Source of the DNA: Tetraselmis striata
Lineage: Eukaryota > Chlorophyta > Chlorodendrophyceae > Chlorodendrales > Chlorodendraceae
Reading direction: 5' to 3'
DNA: 64,000 bases
Assembly (NCBI GenBank): GCA_006384855.1
Contig: VCJN01001856.1
Location: 186,001 to 250,000 of the forward strand
The notes below the pieces were generated by a model that had not been told where the DNA came from, did not search any database, and worked only from the letters and a program-made list of their open reading frames with translations. Shown here one piece after another: positions 11,000 to 23,506 of the stretch (the first letter of the stretch is position 1; each line of letters begins with the position of its first letter). The position numbers and the translations under genes were made by a program.

Positions 11000-13100
11000 C
11001 TACACATCTGTTGTCCACCGCCCTTTGACGAGATGCGTCGCTACCCTTCCATGCTAACCGTTTTTGCCTCGAATGCTACTCCGCCACTGTGCTCTTCATT
11101 CATCTATCACTCGCAGGCACCCTTGCGCTTGTATTCTTCGAGGCGTCTTCACGCTTCTCGATAGATGCTGCACAAAGCATGTTAGACCGTCCTCGCAGAG
11201 CAAAACGCACCTCTGCCCGCTTGCAAAGTCCTGTGGCGGGGGCATCTGCGGCTGCACTTGGTTTTGAACCAACGAGGGCTCTCGACACACTGCTAGTGAC
11301 CCCCATGGCGCAAGATTCTCCGCAGATGCACTTGCGTTCGGGCAAGAGGGCGTCCCATGCGCCAATACCCACGACCCAGCCCATGAGGCCCGCTGCAGCC
11401 GAGCGGTGGGCAACATCGAAGCGGACCGCCATGGCACGGGGCCGGAGATTCACAGCCTTCGCCTCACCGCGAGCCTCAGCCTGACCCCCAGCCTCAAGGT
11501 GTGCCACCTTTGGACCCTCTCCTAGGAGCGATAAATTCCAACGGTACGCAGACTCGCATCTTCGCTATCATTTCTCACCAGGGCGCCGTGGGCTGCGTTA
11601 AGCGCACCTCGCCATCGCGCATCTCGACATGAATGGTGACACCCGCCCCGTTTCCCACCCGTTCCGTGTTTTCGTCCTTGTCTGCCAACGACCTCTAACA
11701 CCTCACGATCCGCAGGACCCGATGCCCTCAGACTGCAAGGGAGGGGCGGGGACGAGAGCACGGTGAACATGCGGGCCTTCCTGGCCTCCGAAGACCACCG
11801 GCTTGTGTACAACGAGCTGCGGGGGATTTGCGACGAGTATGTCCAAGAAGCTCACCGGCAGCTGCGAATCTCGTCTCATGGTTACATTGCCCGGCACAAG
11901 GCCCTCGTCATGGCAGACCCGGACTGCGGCTCGGGTCCTGCCCATGTCGACGGCGTGGCGGGGGGGCTGCTCCTCATCATATTTCTCAATTGCTGCGCGC
12001 CACTCACTGCCGTCCGGAGGGGGCAAGATGTGACAATTGTCGACGCCTTGAAGTGGGCTGCATTTGGAATCGTGAGCCCCCCCCCCCCCCCTTCGCCTTC
12101 CACAGTGCCATTATGTTTTAGACCCTAGTCGGGGTGGAATCTCACCCTCGCGCATGTCTCTCCCTGCATTTCCGCCCGGTGGGAAGTCGCAGCAGCGTCG
12201 CCGCTTGGCGTCGTGCCGTGGCTGGAGCATAATCGGCCGGAGGTCCTTGCCGAGCTGCGGAAGGTCCGGAATCTCTGCACTGGGCGTCAGGTGCAGAGCA
12301 AACCTCTCGTCCCCCTCGGCGTCGCGGACGACCGCTACCGCACGGACGTCTGCCAAGGAAACGAGGACGCTTCGACATACTCGCGCCCTAGCCTTGCTTT
12401 CCTATTTCCTACACAAGATGTCCACGCCAGCCCGCCCAAGGGAGGCGTCAACCCTGCGTTCGCAACATGATGCCCGAGATGCAAGGACCTCGCGGGCGTC
12501 GCCCCTTGCTTCCGCATCTTCGAGAGCATGCACCCCAACCCAGGCGCGATGCATATGATGCCGGGACCGGAGTGGCTAATTCTGTCCTATCACGTCCCCG
12601 GCATGTCTGCCTTCCTGTCTGAAGTCGACCACGAGGACGAGGCCCGCCGTTGCAAGCACGAGACAACGAGAACCATGGCGGCGGCGAAAGAGATGCGGCA
12701 CCTACCGCTGCTGGCGGCCTCCAAGGCGGAAATCTCTTGCGTGCAAATTCCGAGCACCTACTTGACGCCATGGCCCCTCCCGCGAATGGACTACCTCGAC
12801 AGCATGTTGACAGCGGGTCGTGTACTTATCATAAGTCAAAGCACCCAAGAAACTCCGACACCAACAGACGCGCCTTGTGGTTGGTCGTCGGAAGAGATTC
12901 GGCGACTTTAACGGCGCATCTCTCGGAGCACCTCGCAAGCAACGTGGGTTCGTGTATGCCCGCCCGTGACAGGGGATTCATGCAGCTTTAGCTTCGCCGC
13001 CATAGCTCATTGGGCAATACGTCATTAATCATAATCAACGATCATAACAAATCGTTTTGACCGCAGATAAGAGTTGAATCAACTCATGTCCGTCGATTTC
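11000..13100 (+). other. Probable decayed coding remnant, family not recognised
   Basis: Several plus-strand frames look protein-like but do not join into a gene I recognise: 11089-11484 (Arg/Ala-rich), 11763-12072, 12213-12470 and 12528-12911. The second is followed at 12073 by gtgagc plus a C run and a cag at about 12104, the same layout as true introns elsewhere in the window. This suggests a former multi-exon gene or transposon ORF. Stops and frame changes break every attempted continuation. Confidence 0.25.
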
Positions 13101-13127
13101 ACAAACCGCACGTTCTTTGCTAGATAG

Positions 13128-13330
13128 CGCGGACGGGGCAGCGGGGCGCCAACGACATGTAGCACGCCCATGCAGACATCACGGTCAACCCCTACTGCAA
13201 TTCAATGCTGGGGGGGCACTGCACCGATGCCCTCACCCAGTATGCCACTGCCCACATCTTGATGGGGGCAGCGGGGCGCCAACGCGCCGCGGCCGGGGCA
13301 GCGCGGCGCCAACGCGCGGCTGCCGGGGAT
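13128..13330 (+). repeat. Short GC-rich interspersed repeat
   Basis: The string ggggcagcggggcgccaacg occurs at about 13135 and 13265, and with one change (ggggcagcgcggcgccaacg) at about 13296. It sits directly before the 187-bp satellite. Confidence 0.6.
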
Positions 13331-13354
13331 CATGCTGGTGATTCATGCAACCCC

Positions 13355-13995
13355 GCATACTAAATGGTTTTCAGCCATCTAGGCATTAAAGCATGCCTTA
13401 AGGCAGCATCTGCGGTGCAGCGCTGCAGCAATCTGCGGCGTGCCGCCAGCAAATATCAGGTCCTAGCGGCAATGCCTTGCAATCCGTATAGTATCGTCAA
13501 GCCGGTGCGTGTTCATATCCCTTCTATGCCATGCAGCCCCGCATACTAAATGGCTTGCAGCCATCTATGCAATTACAACATGCCTAATAAGGGCAGCATC
13601 TGCGGTGCAGCGCTGCAGCAATCTGCGGCGTGCCGCCAACAAATATCAGGTATTAGAGGTATTGCCTTGCAATCTGTATAGTATCGTCAAGTCGGTGCGT
13701 GTTCATATCCCTTCTATGCCATGCAACCCCGCATACTAAATGGTTTGCAGCCATCTAGGCACTTAAAGCATGCCTAAAGGCAGCATCCGCGGTGCCGCGC
13801 TGCAGCAATCTGCGGCGTGCCGCCAGCAAATATCAGGTATTAGAGGTACTGCCTTGCAATTTTGTGGTATTGTAACGCGTATGCGCAATTAATTTCCTTT
13901 TTTGTCATATAAATCCGCATACTGAAAGGGTGGCAGCCATCTACTAGGCCGTTATAGCCTACCTAAAGGCAGCAATATGCAGTTCAGCGCTGTAG
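13355..13995 (+). repeat. Tandem satellite, unit about 187 bp, about 3.5 copies
   Basis: Unit starts (gcatactaaatgg or gcatactgaaagg) lie at 13355, 13541, 13731 and 13917, spacings of 186, 190 and 186 bases. Each unit contains cagccatcta, gcagcatc, ctgcagcaatctgcggcg, gccgcca and aaatatcagg. The first three are highly similar; the last has diverged. No coding potential is seen. The period is close to one nucleosome repeat length, as in many plant-type satellites. Confidence 0.85.
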
Positions 13996-14030
13996 CAATC
14001 AATGTGTGAACGTCGACTGGCATCCCGCAT

Positions 14031-15219
14031 ATGTGCAAGGAGGCATGGATCGTCTTCATCCACAAGGTCAGCTTTCTCCGCCTCCAGAAGATTGCACAGT
14101 CACGATTGCCCAGAGACTGCACAGACTGGCCCACGAAGCTCATGAGATTCCCCATCGAGTTCTTCCCTTCGACCACAAAGTCTACCTGCTTCATGGTGGG
14201 CAACTTGGCGCAAACTGTGAGGCACTTTGGCTTCTCCGACACACCCGCGAACAAGATTGCGTCGGCTCTCGAGATGGTGACGACCAAAGTGTTCATTCAC
14301 ATTAATGCAAGTGGAGTTCGAAAGCTGTGGGTGCGTGCGCTCCCTGACCCTGTCAACGAGCACGCGTACGCCGACCGCAAGCGCGCACACCAAGACTCCA
14401 ATGGCATCCGGGGAGCCTGACCGGTGGCATCTTGGCAACATGCCGTGCAGTCCGTCCTCTTCGTGGAGCGCCAAAGCAATACTGTGAAACACTGTGGCTA
14501 CTCGATTCGCAGCGTGCGCGAATGGCACAACGGCAACGAGATGCGGCGCGGCATTCAATGCATCAAGAACCGCCAACGCTACACGAAGTCCACCAACACC
14601 TGCCAGCCATGCCGAGCCGGCTCTCTACCCCCCACCGTCTTGGTCGACGACCGCTACTACCAGGTCGTAGCGGCGCCGCGTCACGCTGGCGGGTCCTCCA
14701 AGCCCGCATCTCTACCACCGCCAGCGGGGTCCGTCGGAGATGGCTCCCAAAACGGCGCTGCAGCAGGTAGGTCTCTTGGAGCTTCGAGCAGCTCCGCCCC
14801 CTCCCCCGAGGAGGCTTGGTCCCTCGGAGACTGCCAAGCCGCCGACTGAGCCTCAACCTTCGAGTGCGACGAAGCGCCCGCACGGTGCGTTGAGCACGGG
14901 AGGCAAGAGCACCTTGACGCCCATTAAGCTGCGTGGGAAGCATTCCAAAAAGTGCAGGCCGAGTCCTCCTTTTAAGATGGCGAAAGTGTTGGAGGACGAC
15001 GACCCCTTCCAGGCGCCTAAGCCGAAACGCGAAGCCACATCAAGCCGTCAGGCGCCTTCGGGTGCCGCTGGTGTGAGTCGCAAGGCCACGTCTTCCCGTG
15101 GCGGTGCCCCATCTCCGCCTCCCCGACCCGCATCTCCGCCTAAGGAGCCCTCATTTCGGGACGCGAAGCCCGCACCGCCGCATGCGGCGACATCTCGCCC
15201 CAACGCCACGTCGCTGTGA
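14031..15219 (+). other. Unrecognised open frames, probably an old mobile-element ORF
   Basis: Frame 14031-14420 (129 residues), an overlapping frame to 14849, and 14740-15219 (159 residues, Pro/Ala/Ser/Lys-rich, low complexity) follow each other on the plus strand. The middle frame has a Cys-containing basic stretch (RGIQCIKNRQRYTKSTNTC). None matches a family I can name. They follow directly on the satellite and precede retrotransposon debris, so a decayed transposon protein is more likely than a host gene. Confidence 0.2.
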
Positions 15220-15574
15220 GCATAGTTCAGAGGTAGCATCTCGTTGCGACGAACACAATCTCTGAGGTCGGCGATAGACTCGTGGGCCCGGGGCCCCTTC
15301 TCTGCGCGAGTGAGGCTCTTTTTCCGGGCTTGAAACGCCAGTCGCCACGCCCCCGCGTCCGCAATCTTCCTAGGTGAGGCAGATAGTACTTTACGCGACT
15401 GAGGGCGCGAAGAGGACACGGCGATTTGTCATTTTAGTACTTTCGTATAGTATTGCATCGCACCTGAAACGTGCCAAAAAAGTGGGTACATATCCCAGCC
15501 TAAGCGATCACGTGGGGGGCACATTTTTGGGTCCAAGAATAGGACCGTTTTGACTCAAAAATGCCCCCTGTACC

Positions 15575-15722
15575 CAGCCCCACCCTCCGCCACCTATCAC
15601 ATTTCAAGCCATTGATGAATATGCTTCGTTAATAATTGTATCATGAAAATGCTCCATTGTACCACTCGGCGGTCGGCGCCGCCGGTGCTGACGTGGCGAT
15701 ACGGACAGATACGTACAGGCAT
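15575..15722 (-). repeat. Fragment related to the tail of repeat family C
   Basis: Matches about 5338-5480: caccctccgccacctatcaca, ttgatgaatat, ccactcggcggtc, gccgccggtgctgacgtgg and ggacagatacgtacagg. It keeps the A-box-like string (15582-15592) but not the B box. Confidence 0.6.
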
Positions 15723-16126
15723 AGGGGAGACATGAACTTTTGGATCTTCCTAATTCTGTAACGAGCTTGAAATGTCCTTAATTCTGTAAACTTTCGTGAT
15801 TTTCCTAAAATCTGGAAACCGGTGAAGCCTTCTGGTCTTTCAAGTCCAATTTGAGTTCGTCAGGCAAAGCAGTGATCAGGATACATATAAATACAAACGC
15901 ATCAGCCACTATCTACCCGGAATGTGACGATTCTATCTATTGACTATGCTGGGCTTGTGCTATTGCATTTGCTGCAACCAACCACTATTGATAGGCCATC
16001 AAACTGTACATCCACGCCTGCTGTTGTTGCTGAGGGACCAGCGCATTTTGCAATAGAGAAATTTGTTTGCAAAATGTATAAAGTCAGCAATAGTCCCAGT
16101 AAATTTCACAAGTCAACAATAGTTGT

Positions 16127-16345
16127 TTGTTGACTTGTGGGCCCCTCCTCAACCTACATCTCGACCACGCGGCAACAATTTGGCCCACAAAGCCAATCCC
16201 GGACCCCTCCGCCACCCCTAAACCGCGCCCTTCCGGCGGGCACCTCCCCATCCATCTCCCCGTTCAGCACACACGCATCATCCGGCGCCTCCGCAAACTC
16301 CCCCAAGACGCGCGACGGCTGAAGGCTCCGAAACCAGGCATCCCG
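16127..16345 (+). repeat. Duplicated segment of a LINE remnant
   Basis: 16137-16340 is a close copy of 16912-17112: both encode LLNLHLDHAATIWPTKP, then HLPIHLPVQHTRIIRRL and LKAPKPGIP. The copy sits before the endonuclease part and is out of the expected domain order, so the element was rearranged. Confidence 0.8.
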
Positions 16346-18053
16346 AAAAATCCAAATACGACGACGTAATCCGCTACATCGTCTCCACCAACGAAACTGC
16401 CACGAAGGCCGGCTCCCCGCACGTCGTAGGAGGGGACTTCAACTCCCGATCACAGCCAAGCACCCCAACAAAAACATATACAACCCCTGGCGGACGCCAA
16501 CATGACGCAATGGCACCATGAGGTGCCCACGTCCATTCCAGCAAACACCCCCATCGATCATTGTCTCCTTGGGGGCGCGTCCCCCCTCCCCCATCACCTC
16601 ACAGCAGAAACCTTTGAACTGGACTTCTGCTGCGACCACAAAGGCATGTCGATCAGCCCCCCCCCCCCCCCCCCCCCCCCCCCCGAGCGCCCTTCTCCAC
16701 CTCGAGCCGATTGCGGCGCCCCCGCCGCGGGGACAAACCGCGCGCAAATATCAATATACGCTCCCGATAACCCCGGAGGCAGCGGCGGCGTACCAATCTC
16801 GCACTGCCAAAACCAAACAACTTGCCCAGTAATTTACACAATCTTGGTCGGGGTCTCCACAGATTACACCACAACATATATCGAGGATATGGCGGCGGAC
16901 CGCATGGCCCTCCTCAACCTACATCTCGACCACGCGGCAACAATTTGGCCCACAAAGCCATCCCCGGACCCCTCCACAACCCCTAAGCCGCGCCTCCCCG
17001 GCGGACACCTCCCCATCCATCTCCCCGTTCAGCACACACGCATCATCCGGCGCCTCCACAAACTCACCCAAGACGCGCGAAAGCTGAAGGCTCCGAAACC
17101 AGGCATCCCGGACGCCGTGACCAACGCCAGATGGGCATCGGTGCGCGACAGAGCCCGGGGCATTCTCAAGCCCGACAGCGGAGACACACCCCATACGCTG
17201 GACACCATACTTAGCGACTACCGAATGTCGCAAACGCACGAGCCACGAGATAAAAATCACCACAAGAAAATACGACAAGTACCGTAAAAACAGATACAAC
17301 AAATCATACGACGCTATCCCCACATCTTCCACAGCCGCCTCAAAGCGGGAGCCCAAGGACAGAAGAGCACCACCCCCCCCGGATGACGCATGCAGACACC
17401 GCCACGGCCAAAGGCCTCACAGCCGATCCGGCGAGGGATGCCATAGAAAACCACTACGCCGCACAACTCCCCAAAGCCACCCCCGACACCCCAGGGACAC
17501 CCCCTTGGTAATTACCGACCAACCCCGACCCATTCAAGATCGGTCCAAAGGGCGACTCCAACGTCCGTCTCACCCCCCAGTACTCCCACAACCTTCTGCA
17601 CGAAACCAAACGCTTCCCAAGTAGGTACCGGAAAATGGTCGGGCCCGGACTTAATCCCAAACGAAATCCCCAAGTGGCTGCCGGAGAGCACCACCTAAGC
17701 TCTCCATATCCTCTTCCAACATATGGCTAAGTAGCCACTTGCACACCCCCTCAACCTGATGCACAAGCGGGACATTGTATGTTATAGAAACGGGGCTCCC
17801 CGGCCGAATGCGGCAACTATATACCCATTGTTCTCATGAACTGCGTGCTGAAGCTGTGAACAGCATGCCTATACAAGAACGGGGCTGCGTACGCCGGGGA
17901 ACACGGCATTCGATGCGGCACGAACGACGGCTTCGTCCCGGGCATGCACATACACTATGGTCTCACCACAATCTTGACCGCATGCGCTGACGCAAAGGTA
18001 CACCACAAGGACATATACGCAGTATATGTTGACTTCAAAGGCGTCTTTGACTG
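16345..18053 (+). pseudogene. Decayed LINE: endonuclease and N-terminal reverse transcriptase fragments
   Basis: Around 16410-16450 the translation reads HVVGGDFNSR, the GDFN block of apurinic-like endonucleases of non-LTR retrotransposons. A linker (16912-17280) follows. The palm and finger blocks of an RT come after it at about 17790-18053: a CGNY-x-PI-like block, a DGFVPG block, and YVDFKGVFD in place of the usual 'vDf.kAFD' motif A. Several stops and frame changes interrupt the frame, and a C run of about 26 bases is inserted at 16659-16684. The YADD block and everything downstream is missing, because the sequence switches abruptly at about 18053. Confidence 0.7.
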
Positions 18054-18382
18054 ATGTTGTCCGTGGTCGACTTATCTCCCCACAAGATGAAATCACTGTT
18101 CAAAACATTCTTGATCACAGAATTGAACATGATACCGATCATTATGCGCGCGTCCCCGCCCTTGTGTTCCTTATGCAGTGGTTAGGCTATGACTCTTCGC
18201 ATAACTCTTGGGAGCTCTATTGCAACCTCAGAAAGGTTGATATGCTTATGTCTATGCCCAACGCACACCCGCCTTGTCTGCTCTGTTTTGCCGCCCACAC
18301 TTCCGTGAACTTGCTCGAAAATACCCTGCCCGATTTCCCCTCAACCTTTGAGACCCTTGCCTTGATTTTCTGGGAGGGGTAG
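18026..18382 (+). pseudogene. Chromodomain fragment of a Ty3/gypsy-type (chromovirus) integrase
   Basis: The frame 18026-18382 encodes a chromodomain: VQNILDHRI, then a spacer, then FLMQWLGYDSSHNSWE and NLRKVDML, matching the 'v..Il..R......yLVkWkGy....sTWEp..nL' pattern with the aromatic-cage positions mostly kept. Chromodomains at this position are typical of chromovirus integrase C-termini; the rest of the polyprotein is absent. A purine-rich tggga-ggggtagga string at about 18370-18384, like a polypurine tract, is followed by tgttagggtctg, a possible LTR start, but no second LTR was found. Confidence 0.6.
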
Positions 18383-18828
18383 GAATGTTAGGGTCTGTTC
18401 CCCAACCCTACCTATGCATGCACATATACCCGCGCCACTGTTACATATATCATTTGCATAATACTTGTAAGGAGCATTATTGAGGTTGACCATGTTAAGG
18501 ACGGAACTGCCCCTCTCTTAAAGAGGTTCAGCATGATGCCCCTCGGGCAATAAGGCGTGGAAAGGTTATCTGCAGGGCTATCTACTGCGTGTCGTAAGGC
18601 CTGATTTGACCACCGGACGGTCATGTTCCAGCCGGTCACAGGTGGGTGGGTCGTGAATCGCCAAAAAAAGCGGTTCGCAACGTTTGGCCGCACTTGTATA
18701 CCGCCACCACAACAACATATGGGCGCTCCCGCCCTGTCCCACTCGCCTCGCTGGGCAGCCGTGAGCGTCACCCCCGTCAACCCAAACTGTTATTTACCGC
18801 CCATAAACTTTGCCCACGCTCGGGACAT
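18383..18828 (+). other. Possible solo LTR start and unassigned spacer
   Basis: Starts with tgttag just after the purine-rich string. No matching direct repeat is visible in the window, so the LTR reading is tentative. No gene is recognised. Confidence 0.25.
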
Positions 18829-19718
18829 CTAGGCTGTGGCGCGGAGAGCGGGTCGGGGGACGAGCGTCGCTAGGCATCGGCGGTTGGCGGGCAGTTGGTG
18901 ATGTCCAGCAGTGGGAGCACGAGGTGCGACTGCCGCCGCGCCACGACGTCTGGTCGCCTTGGGTTTCGCTACCTTGCAAAACGCCTCCCTCGCCGCGGCC
19001 AGAAGTGCTGAGGTCGCTGCCATGTCCGCGTGTAGGCGGGCTGTGGCGATCGCCTGCCTGGCTGAGTCCACGCTTGCCTGTGCAGCCTCGGACGCGATGG
19101 CAAGATCCACTGGCGGACGTAGGCGACGCCTTGCTGGTGCGTCAACGCCAGCACCCCCTGACCCTCCTCCTGAACTTCCACGACCTGCTCCTCCTCTTCC
19201 TCCTCCTCGTCATCATCCTCCTCCTCTACCTACATGCCCACCGCTGCACCCTCGAGCCGCACGAGCTCCTCCTCTGCGCTGTCGACGTAGGCTATTGTCT
19301 GAAGTGCTGCAACGAGGGCCTCAGAGTAGGCAGGGAGCTTGCCAGCAGCAAGCTGGCACCACGTAACTGCCTTGTCGACTGCTGTGTGAGTCTGCCTCGC
19401 CGCGGACTTGGCTGCTGCCTTGGTTGCTTGGCAGGCAACCTCAACGAGTTCTGTGAGCGCAAACTCCATGTCCTCCTCACTCCACTGATTGTACGAGCCA
19501 TGACCATCGTCGGCCGGCTTTCGACGGCCTTGAGCGAAGCTTGCCATAGCCGCTGCCTTGGCTTTGGCTCGGGCATGGCTCTTAGCGCGAGCATGCTTCT
19601 TGCGGCCGACGGCGACCAGCGCCAGGAGCGGCAGCAAAAATAGCAGAAAACTCACGCTGTAAAACGACACGCTCATCGGCCCGCCGCGCACCGAATGGGG
19701 CGGCACGCGACGAGCCAT
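18829..19718 (-). CDS. Candidate membrane-anchored, Ala-rich helical protein; gene model uncertain
   Basis: The minus-strand frame 19718-19230 gives 162 residues. An N-terminal hydrophobic span (about residues 17-36, SFLLFLLPLLALVAV) is followed by a Lys/Arg/Ala-rich stretch, then an Ala-rich, probably helical or coiled region. The sequence after its stop codes for a long run of Asp/Glu in another frame (about 19180-19225). A second Ala-rich helical frame (19110-18829) follows. This suggests a multi-exon gene, but I could not find a splice pair that keeps phase. Not recognised as any family. It could equally be a low-complexity chance frame within GC-rich DNA. Confidence 0.3.
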
Positions 19719-22700
19719 AGCTCCGCAGACACCTCAAAAGTGGTCTGGGATGGGTGGAGGGGGTCGGTGGCGAGCAGAGAGGTCGGCCATGTGGTGCGAG
19801 TGCTTAACGATATGACGATTTTAAACTCGGATCAGTTAACATCGGGCCGGGCCGCAGACCGCGGCCGGCCGGTTAGCGGCCCGATCCCAGATTTGAAACC
19901 ATCCCCGAAAAGCTGATGAGGAGCTGAGGAATCCGAGGGTACCATAGTTTTGCGGCAATTTTGTTTTCCTTATAAAGCTATTAAGTGAAAACTAAATTTT
20001 ATTGCCAATTATTGGTGTGGCCATTTGGTTGACAATGCTCCTTAAACCATCCTCATTATCTTTACGAATATACATACTCGTATGCTTGCATGCGCCCAGA
20101 GCCCGAGGGTAATCCCCGCGGCCCACATATCTTATGCTACACATGGTGCCATGTGACTGCTAATGCCTGGTCATCCGTGACCTCCAGCCCGATCAACCAC
20201 GACCTGCCAGTTATAGCCGGCGGGCAACCGGCATGCTGTAACCAGAATCCGTCTGCTCAAACCACTTGCCCCTGTCTAAATACTGCAATGCACTACAACA
20301 CCTCACACATCCTGCTCCCCACGATCATGCTATGCCCTCCCCCATCCCCCCGACCTCCGCCCAAAACACCGCAAGCCGGACGTAGTACGCGTCGGCGGAT
20401 TCGACTGAAACCCGGCCACCGAAAGCATAACTCCCAACAACGATCCAAGAGCAGTGAGCCCCCCAAAATACAGATAATCGAATTCAAATACTGCATTGAT
20501 CTCAATCATGATGCCAACGTACACGCTCTCATCCACGAAAATACCAACACACGGTGAACGCCCTACGCCAACAAGGCTGGATGTGTCCGATTGAAATCAT
20601 CCCGCCTCCCTCATCAGCCGTAGCAGTACAATGCATAAACTCACTCTAGAGGCCATCCATGCATAACCTCACGGTCCTCCGCCCCAAGAAGCACACCCCG
20701 GACAAACCCCCTACAGCCCCAGCGCTGCTGCAATCCGCCTAGGTAGAGAACTCCAAAGACACCTAATCGGATGACTACATACACCTCTCCGCATATCCCG
20801 ACAGTCCCTCAAACATGCCATATCCAATTCCCAATACCCCACACAAACCTATCTAAGACACACCCACCACTAAAATACACGCTCCCGCGGTTCGCCACAC
20901 ATGACACCCCCGCTACGGCAGGGGGGACCAATATCGAGCGGAATGGAAGGAGGAGGGGCGCGGGCGAAAAGGAGGAAGGCCGGAAGCTGCATCCGTAATC
21001 CCTAGGGTTCCCGCAACGGTTGGATACAACATGTCCTAAGCCATCTCGGCTTGGGCAGTGGAGAGTAGCAACTCAGCAAGTTGTAATTCTATTTCTATTT
21101 CTATTTCGCCTCCCACTCTTTGGCCTCGATCACTGGCTCGTCCCGTTGTCGGAGGAGCTGGCACGGGTAGTGGCAGGGGCTACTCTCGACTATCAATTCA
21201 ACCGCGGCCACACGGGGCGGATGCGGATCGCGGCTGTGCGGCAGCTCGTCGCCGAGCGATTGTCCACTACAATGGTTACCCTGGACGCCCACGGAGAAGG
21301 GTGGCTGGGGCTAAAAGCCACCCAGGAGAACAACTTCGTCGCGTGCCGGGCGGTTGCCCAACTTCGACGCATGTACGATCGCGACGCCCGCATGCTCGAG
21401 CGCCGCGGCCAACGCGACGAGAACCGACCGAAATGAAAAGCCACCCCGGGCGGCAAGCCGGACGACGACACTATGGCATAGCCCCCCTTATTTGCCCTCG
21501 ACGAGACGCTCCAGGCGGCCGACCCCCCTGGCCGCGGGGGCGGCATGGGGTAGTCCGACGACCCTGCTTACCGAGATGACGGCGCTGACCGACTTTTGGA
21601 GTTCGTGCAGGTTGCCATGGAGACAAGCAACGGCGGAGAGGTGGCTGAATATGGATATTAGCGCAGCTGAGCCCAACCAAGGTGCTCCTGCTTATAGTAC
21701 TAAGGGCTTTATTGAGCCCTATAAGAACTGTAACAAATTCTATAAGATCCGTCGGATAACCCGCGGGGGGTGCTCGTACCTAACTTTTTTGCGCGTGCTC
21801 GTCGCGATGAGGTCAAGCCTATACGGTATGCGGCTCCAGTTAAGGGCAAAGTACATGTACATCATTATGATGCGGCTCCTCGATGACGGTCACGCTCCGA
21901 AGCACTACTGCGCTACATACTGCTAGGCAAGGCTCGCACTAACTACGTTGAAGGGCGTGTTGGTGCAGTCACCATGTGACCACGACCGCGAGTGGCTGGT
22001 CGAGCGAGGCCCGCGGAGACTCAGCTTAGATGCCCCCCACCCCCGTCGTTCTCTTTCGCATGTAACTCGGCGCACCTCATACCTACTATGTCACGCGGCA
22101 TGTCGCATGTGCACCTCTAACAAGAAATATGTAACCAGCCAAGTTATACGCCAAGGCTCGTATAGATTTGCCTTGTGACAAGCCTTGTCCGACCCTTGCG
22201 GTGCCGTTGATGAGTAACCCGTCGGGCGGCCGTTAGTAAGTGAACGGGCATTAATGTCAAAATCGCCAGAGCAGGCGGGCGGCACACGTAGGGGACACAT
22301 AATCGCTTCATGGGGCTATGGACATAGCGCTATATGGGGCGTTGGCAGCACATCATTTAATTGTGAACATTGAAGCACAATACCTAAAAGGATAACATCC
22401 TTAATTTCTTCACACGATCCGCAGTAATACCGATGTTATACCGGTAAGTGATTAAGTTTCGCACTCGCGCGTCAGCATTGGTATTTCTCGAAGTAACGGG
22501 CGGATATGATGGAGACGCTTGACCGTCGCCCGTCCGCCTCGCCGCCCGTCCGTCGACGGACGCCGGGCCCCGGGTCGGCGGGTCGGCGGACGGGGGGCAG
22601 TACAATGTAGCGACTCACTACGATTGATCCTTGCGGCTCTCTGGATTCCATTCGTGCAACGGGTCTACTTGTTTTGAAATAGTAATTAAACGCGGTCAGA

Positions 22701-23506
22701 CGGTCATCTGACGGTCGTATATACTGGTACCCCTAGACCGGTAGTGTACCATCATATTTCAAATACCACGGTACTGGGACCTGCGCTCCGATTATATTAT
22801 TTTTGATCAATATAAATAAAGACAAATTAATTGTAGTAGTCGCTACAGGGTACAGGTACCCGGTAGTTCGGAGCAGAATATCATCCACAGAAACGGTACC
22901 CTGTACCTGTGTAGTACAGGCAGGTAGCGACCAGACTACCGGTACTGCTAGTAATCCTTAAAATAATGCCTACGTACTAGGACGGTCGTACTATCGTCTG
23001 AATGATCATTACGTTACATATATCTGTAGCGCTATCTTGTCGCTATATAGCGGACGAGGCCACCAGCACGGGAAAAATGCGATAAAAGCCCGCCACTACC
23101 GTCGTCCACGCACATACAATAATGACAAAAAATGTAATTTTAGGCATCTTATTCGGACGAGCCACAGCCAGCGCAGGCAGACTATCTAGGCTACCACGTT
23201 GCGCTGTACCGCGGTTGCTCTACCGAATCGTACTTTTCGACCTTCCGACCTCGACGGCTGCTCTCGAGCGACACCACCCCCCAAAAGCGCCCTGCAATCA
23301 ACCATAATCGCGCTCACGGAGACGTCACAAAGCAGCATAGTGTTGCCTAGAGCGAAGAGACGACGTCAACGCCACGTCGGATAACAGCAGCCACTAGTCG
23401 CTCCGTGCAGCTTATAATTCACACTTGCCCCGAATACTTCGACCACGTACCGCCGAATTGCAGAAGCGCGCGCCTCCCCGTACCACAGCACAGCAAGCAG
23501 CGTACA
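19719..23506. other. Gene-poor region with repeats and unassigned frames
   Basis: A plus-strand frame at 21020-21436 (138 residues) and a Pro/Thr-rich frame at 20090-20557 are open but unrecognised; the latter might be retroelement debris. About 22010-22210 is a diverged relative of 25070-25285, which lies in an intron of the EsV-1-7-like gene. Between 22720 and 23000 the sequence is rich in ggtacc and tacagg palindromes, including an inverted pair of about 20 bases near 22843-22920. No gene is supported. Confidence 0.4.
22005..22215 (+). repeat. Diverged copy of sequence found in the intron of the neighbouring EsV-1-7-like gene
   Basis: Aligns by eye with 25070-25285: agatgcccc(c/t), tgtcacgc(g/a)g, tgtcgcatgtgca, tgtaaccagcc/tgtagaaccagcc, ggccaaggctc and tagatttgcc occur in the same order. 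Either a dispersed repeat or the fossil of a tandem gene duplication. Confidence 0.55.

Noticed and set aside
13355..13995. CRISPR-like array
   Set aside because: The repeated unit is 187 bp with no short repeat/unique spacer pattern; it is a satellite in a eukaryotic genome.
16502..17287. A single 261-residue host protein
   Set aside because: It only stays open through a C run giving poly-Pro and joins LINE endonuclease and linker debris; part duplicates 16137-16340.
18810..19643. Plus-strand 277-residue frame
   Set aside because: Leucine-rich string that is the complement of the Ala/Glu-rich minus frame; no family match and no splice support.
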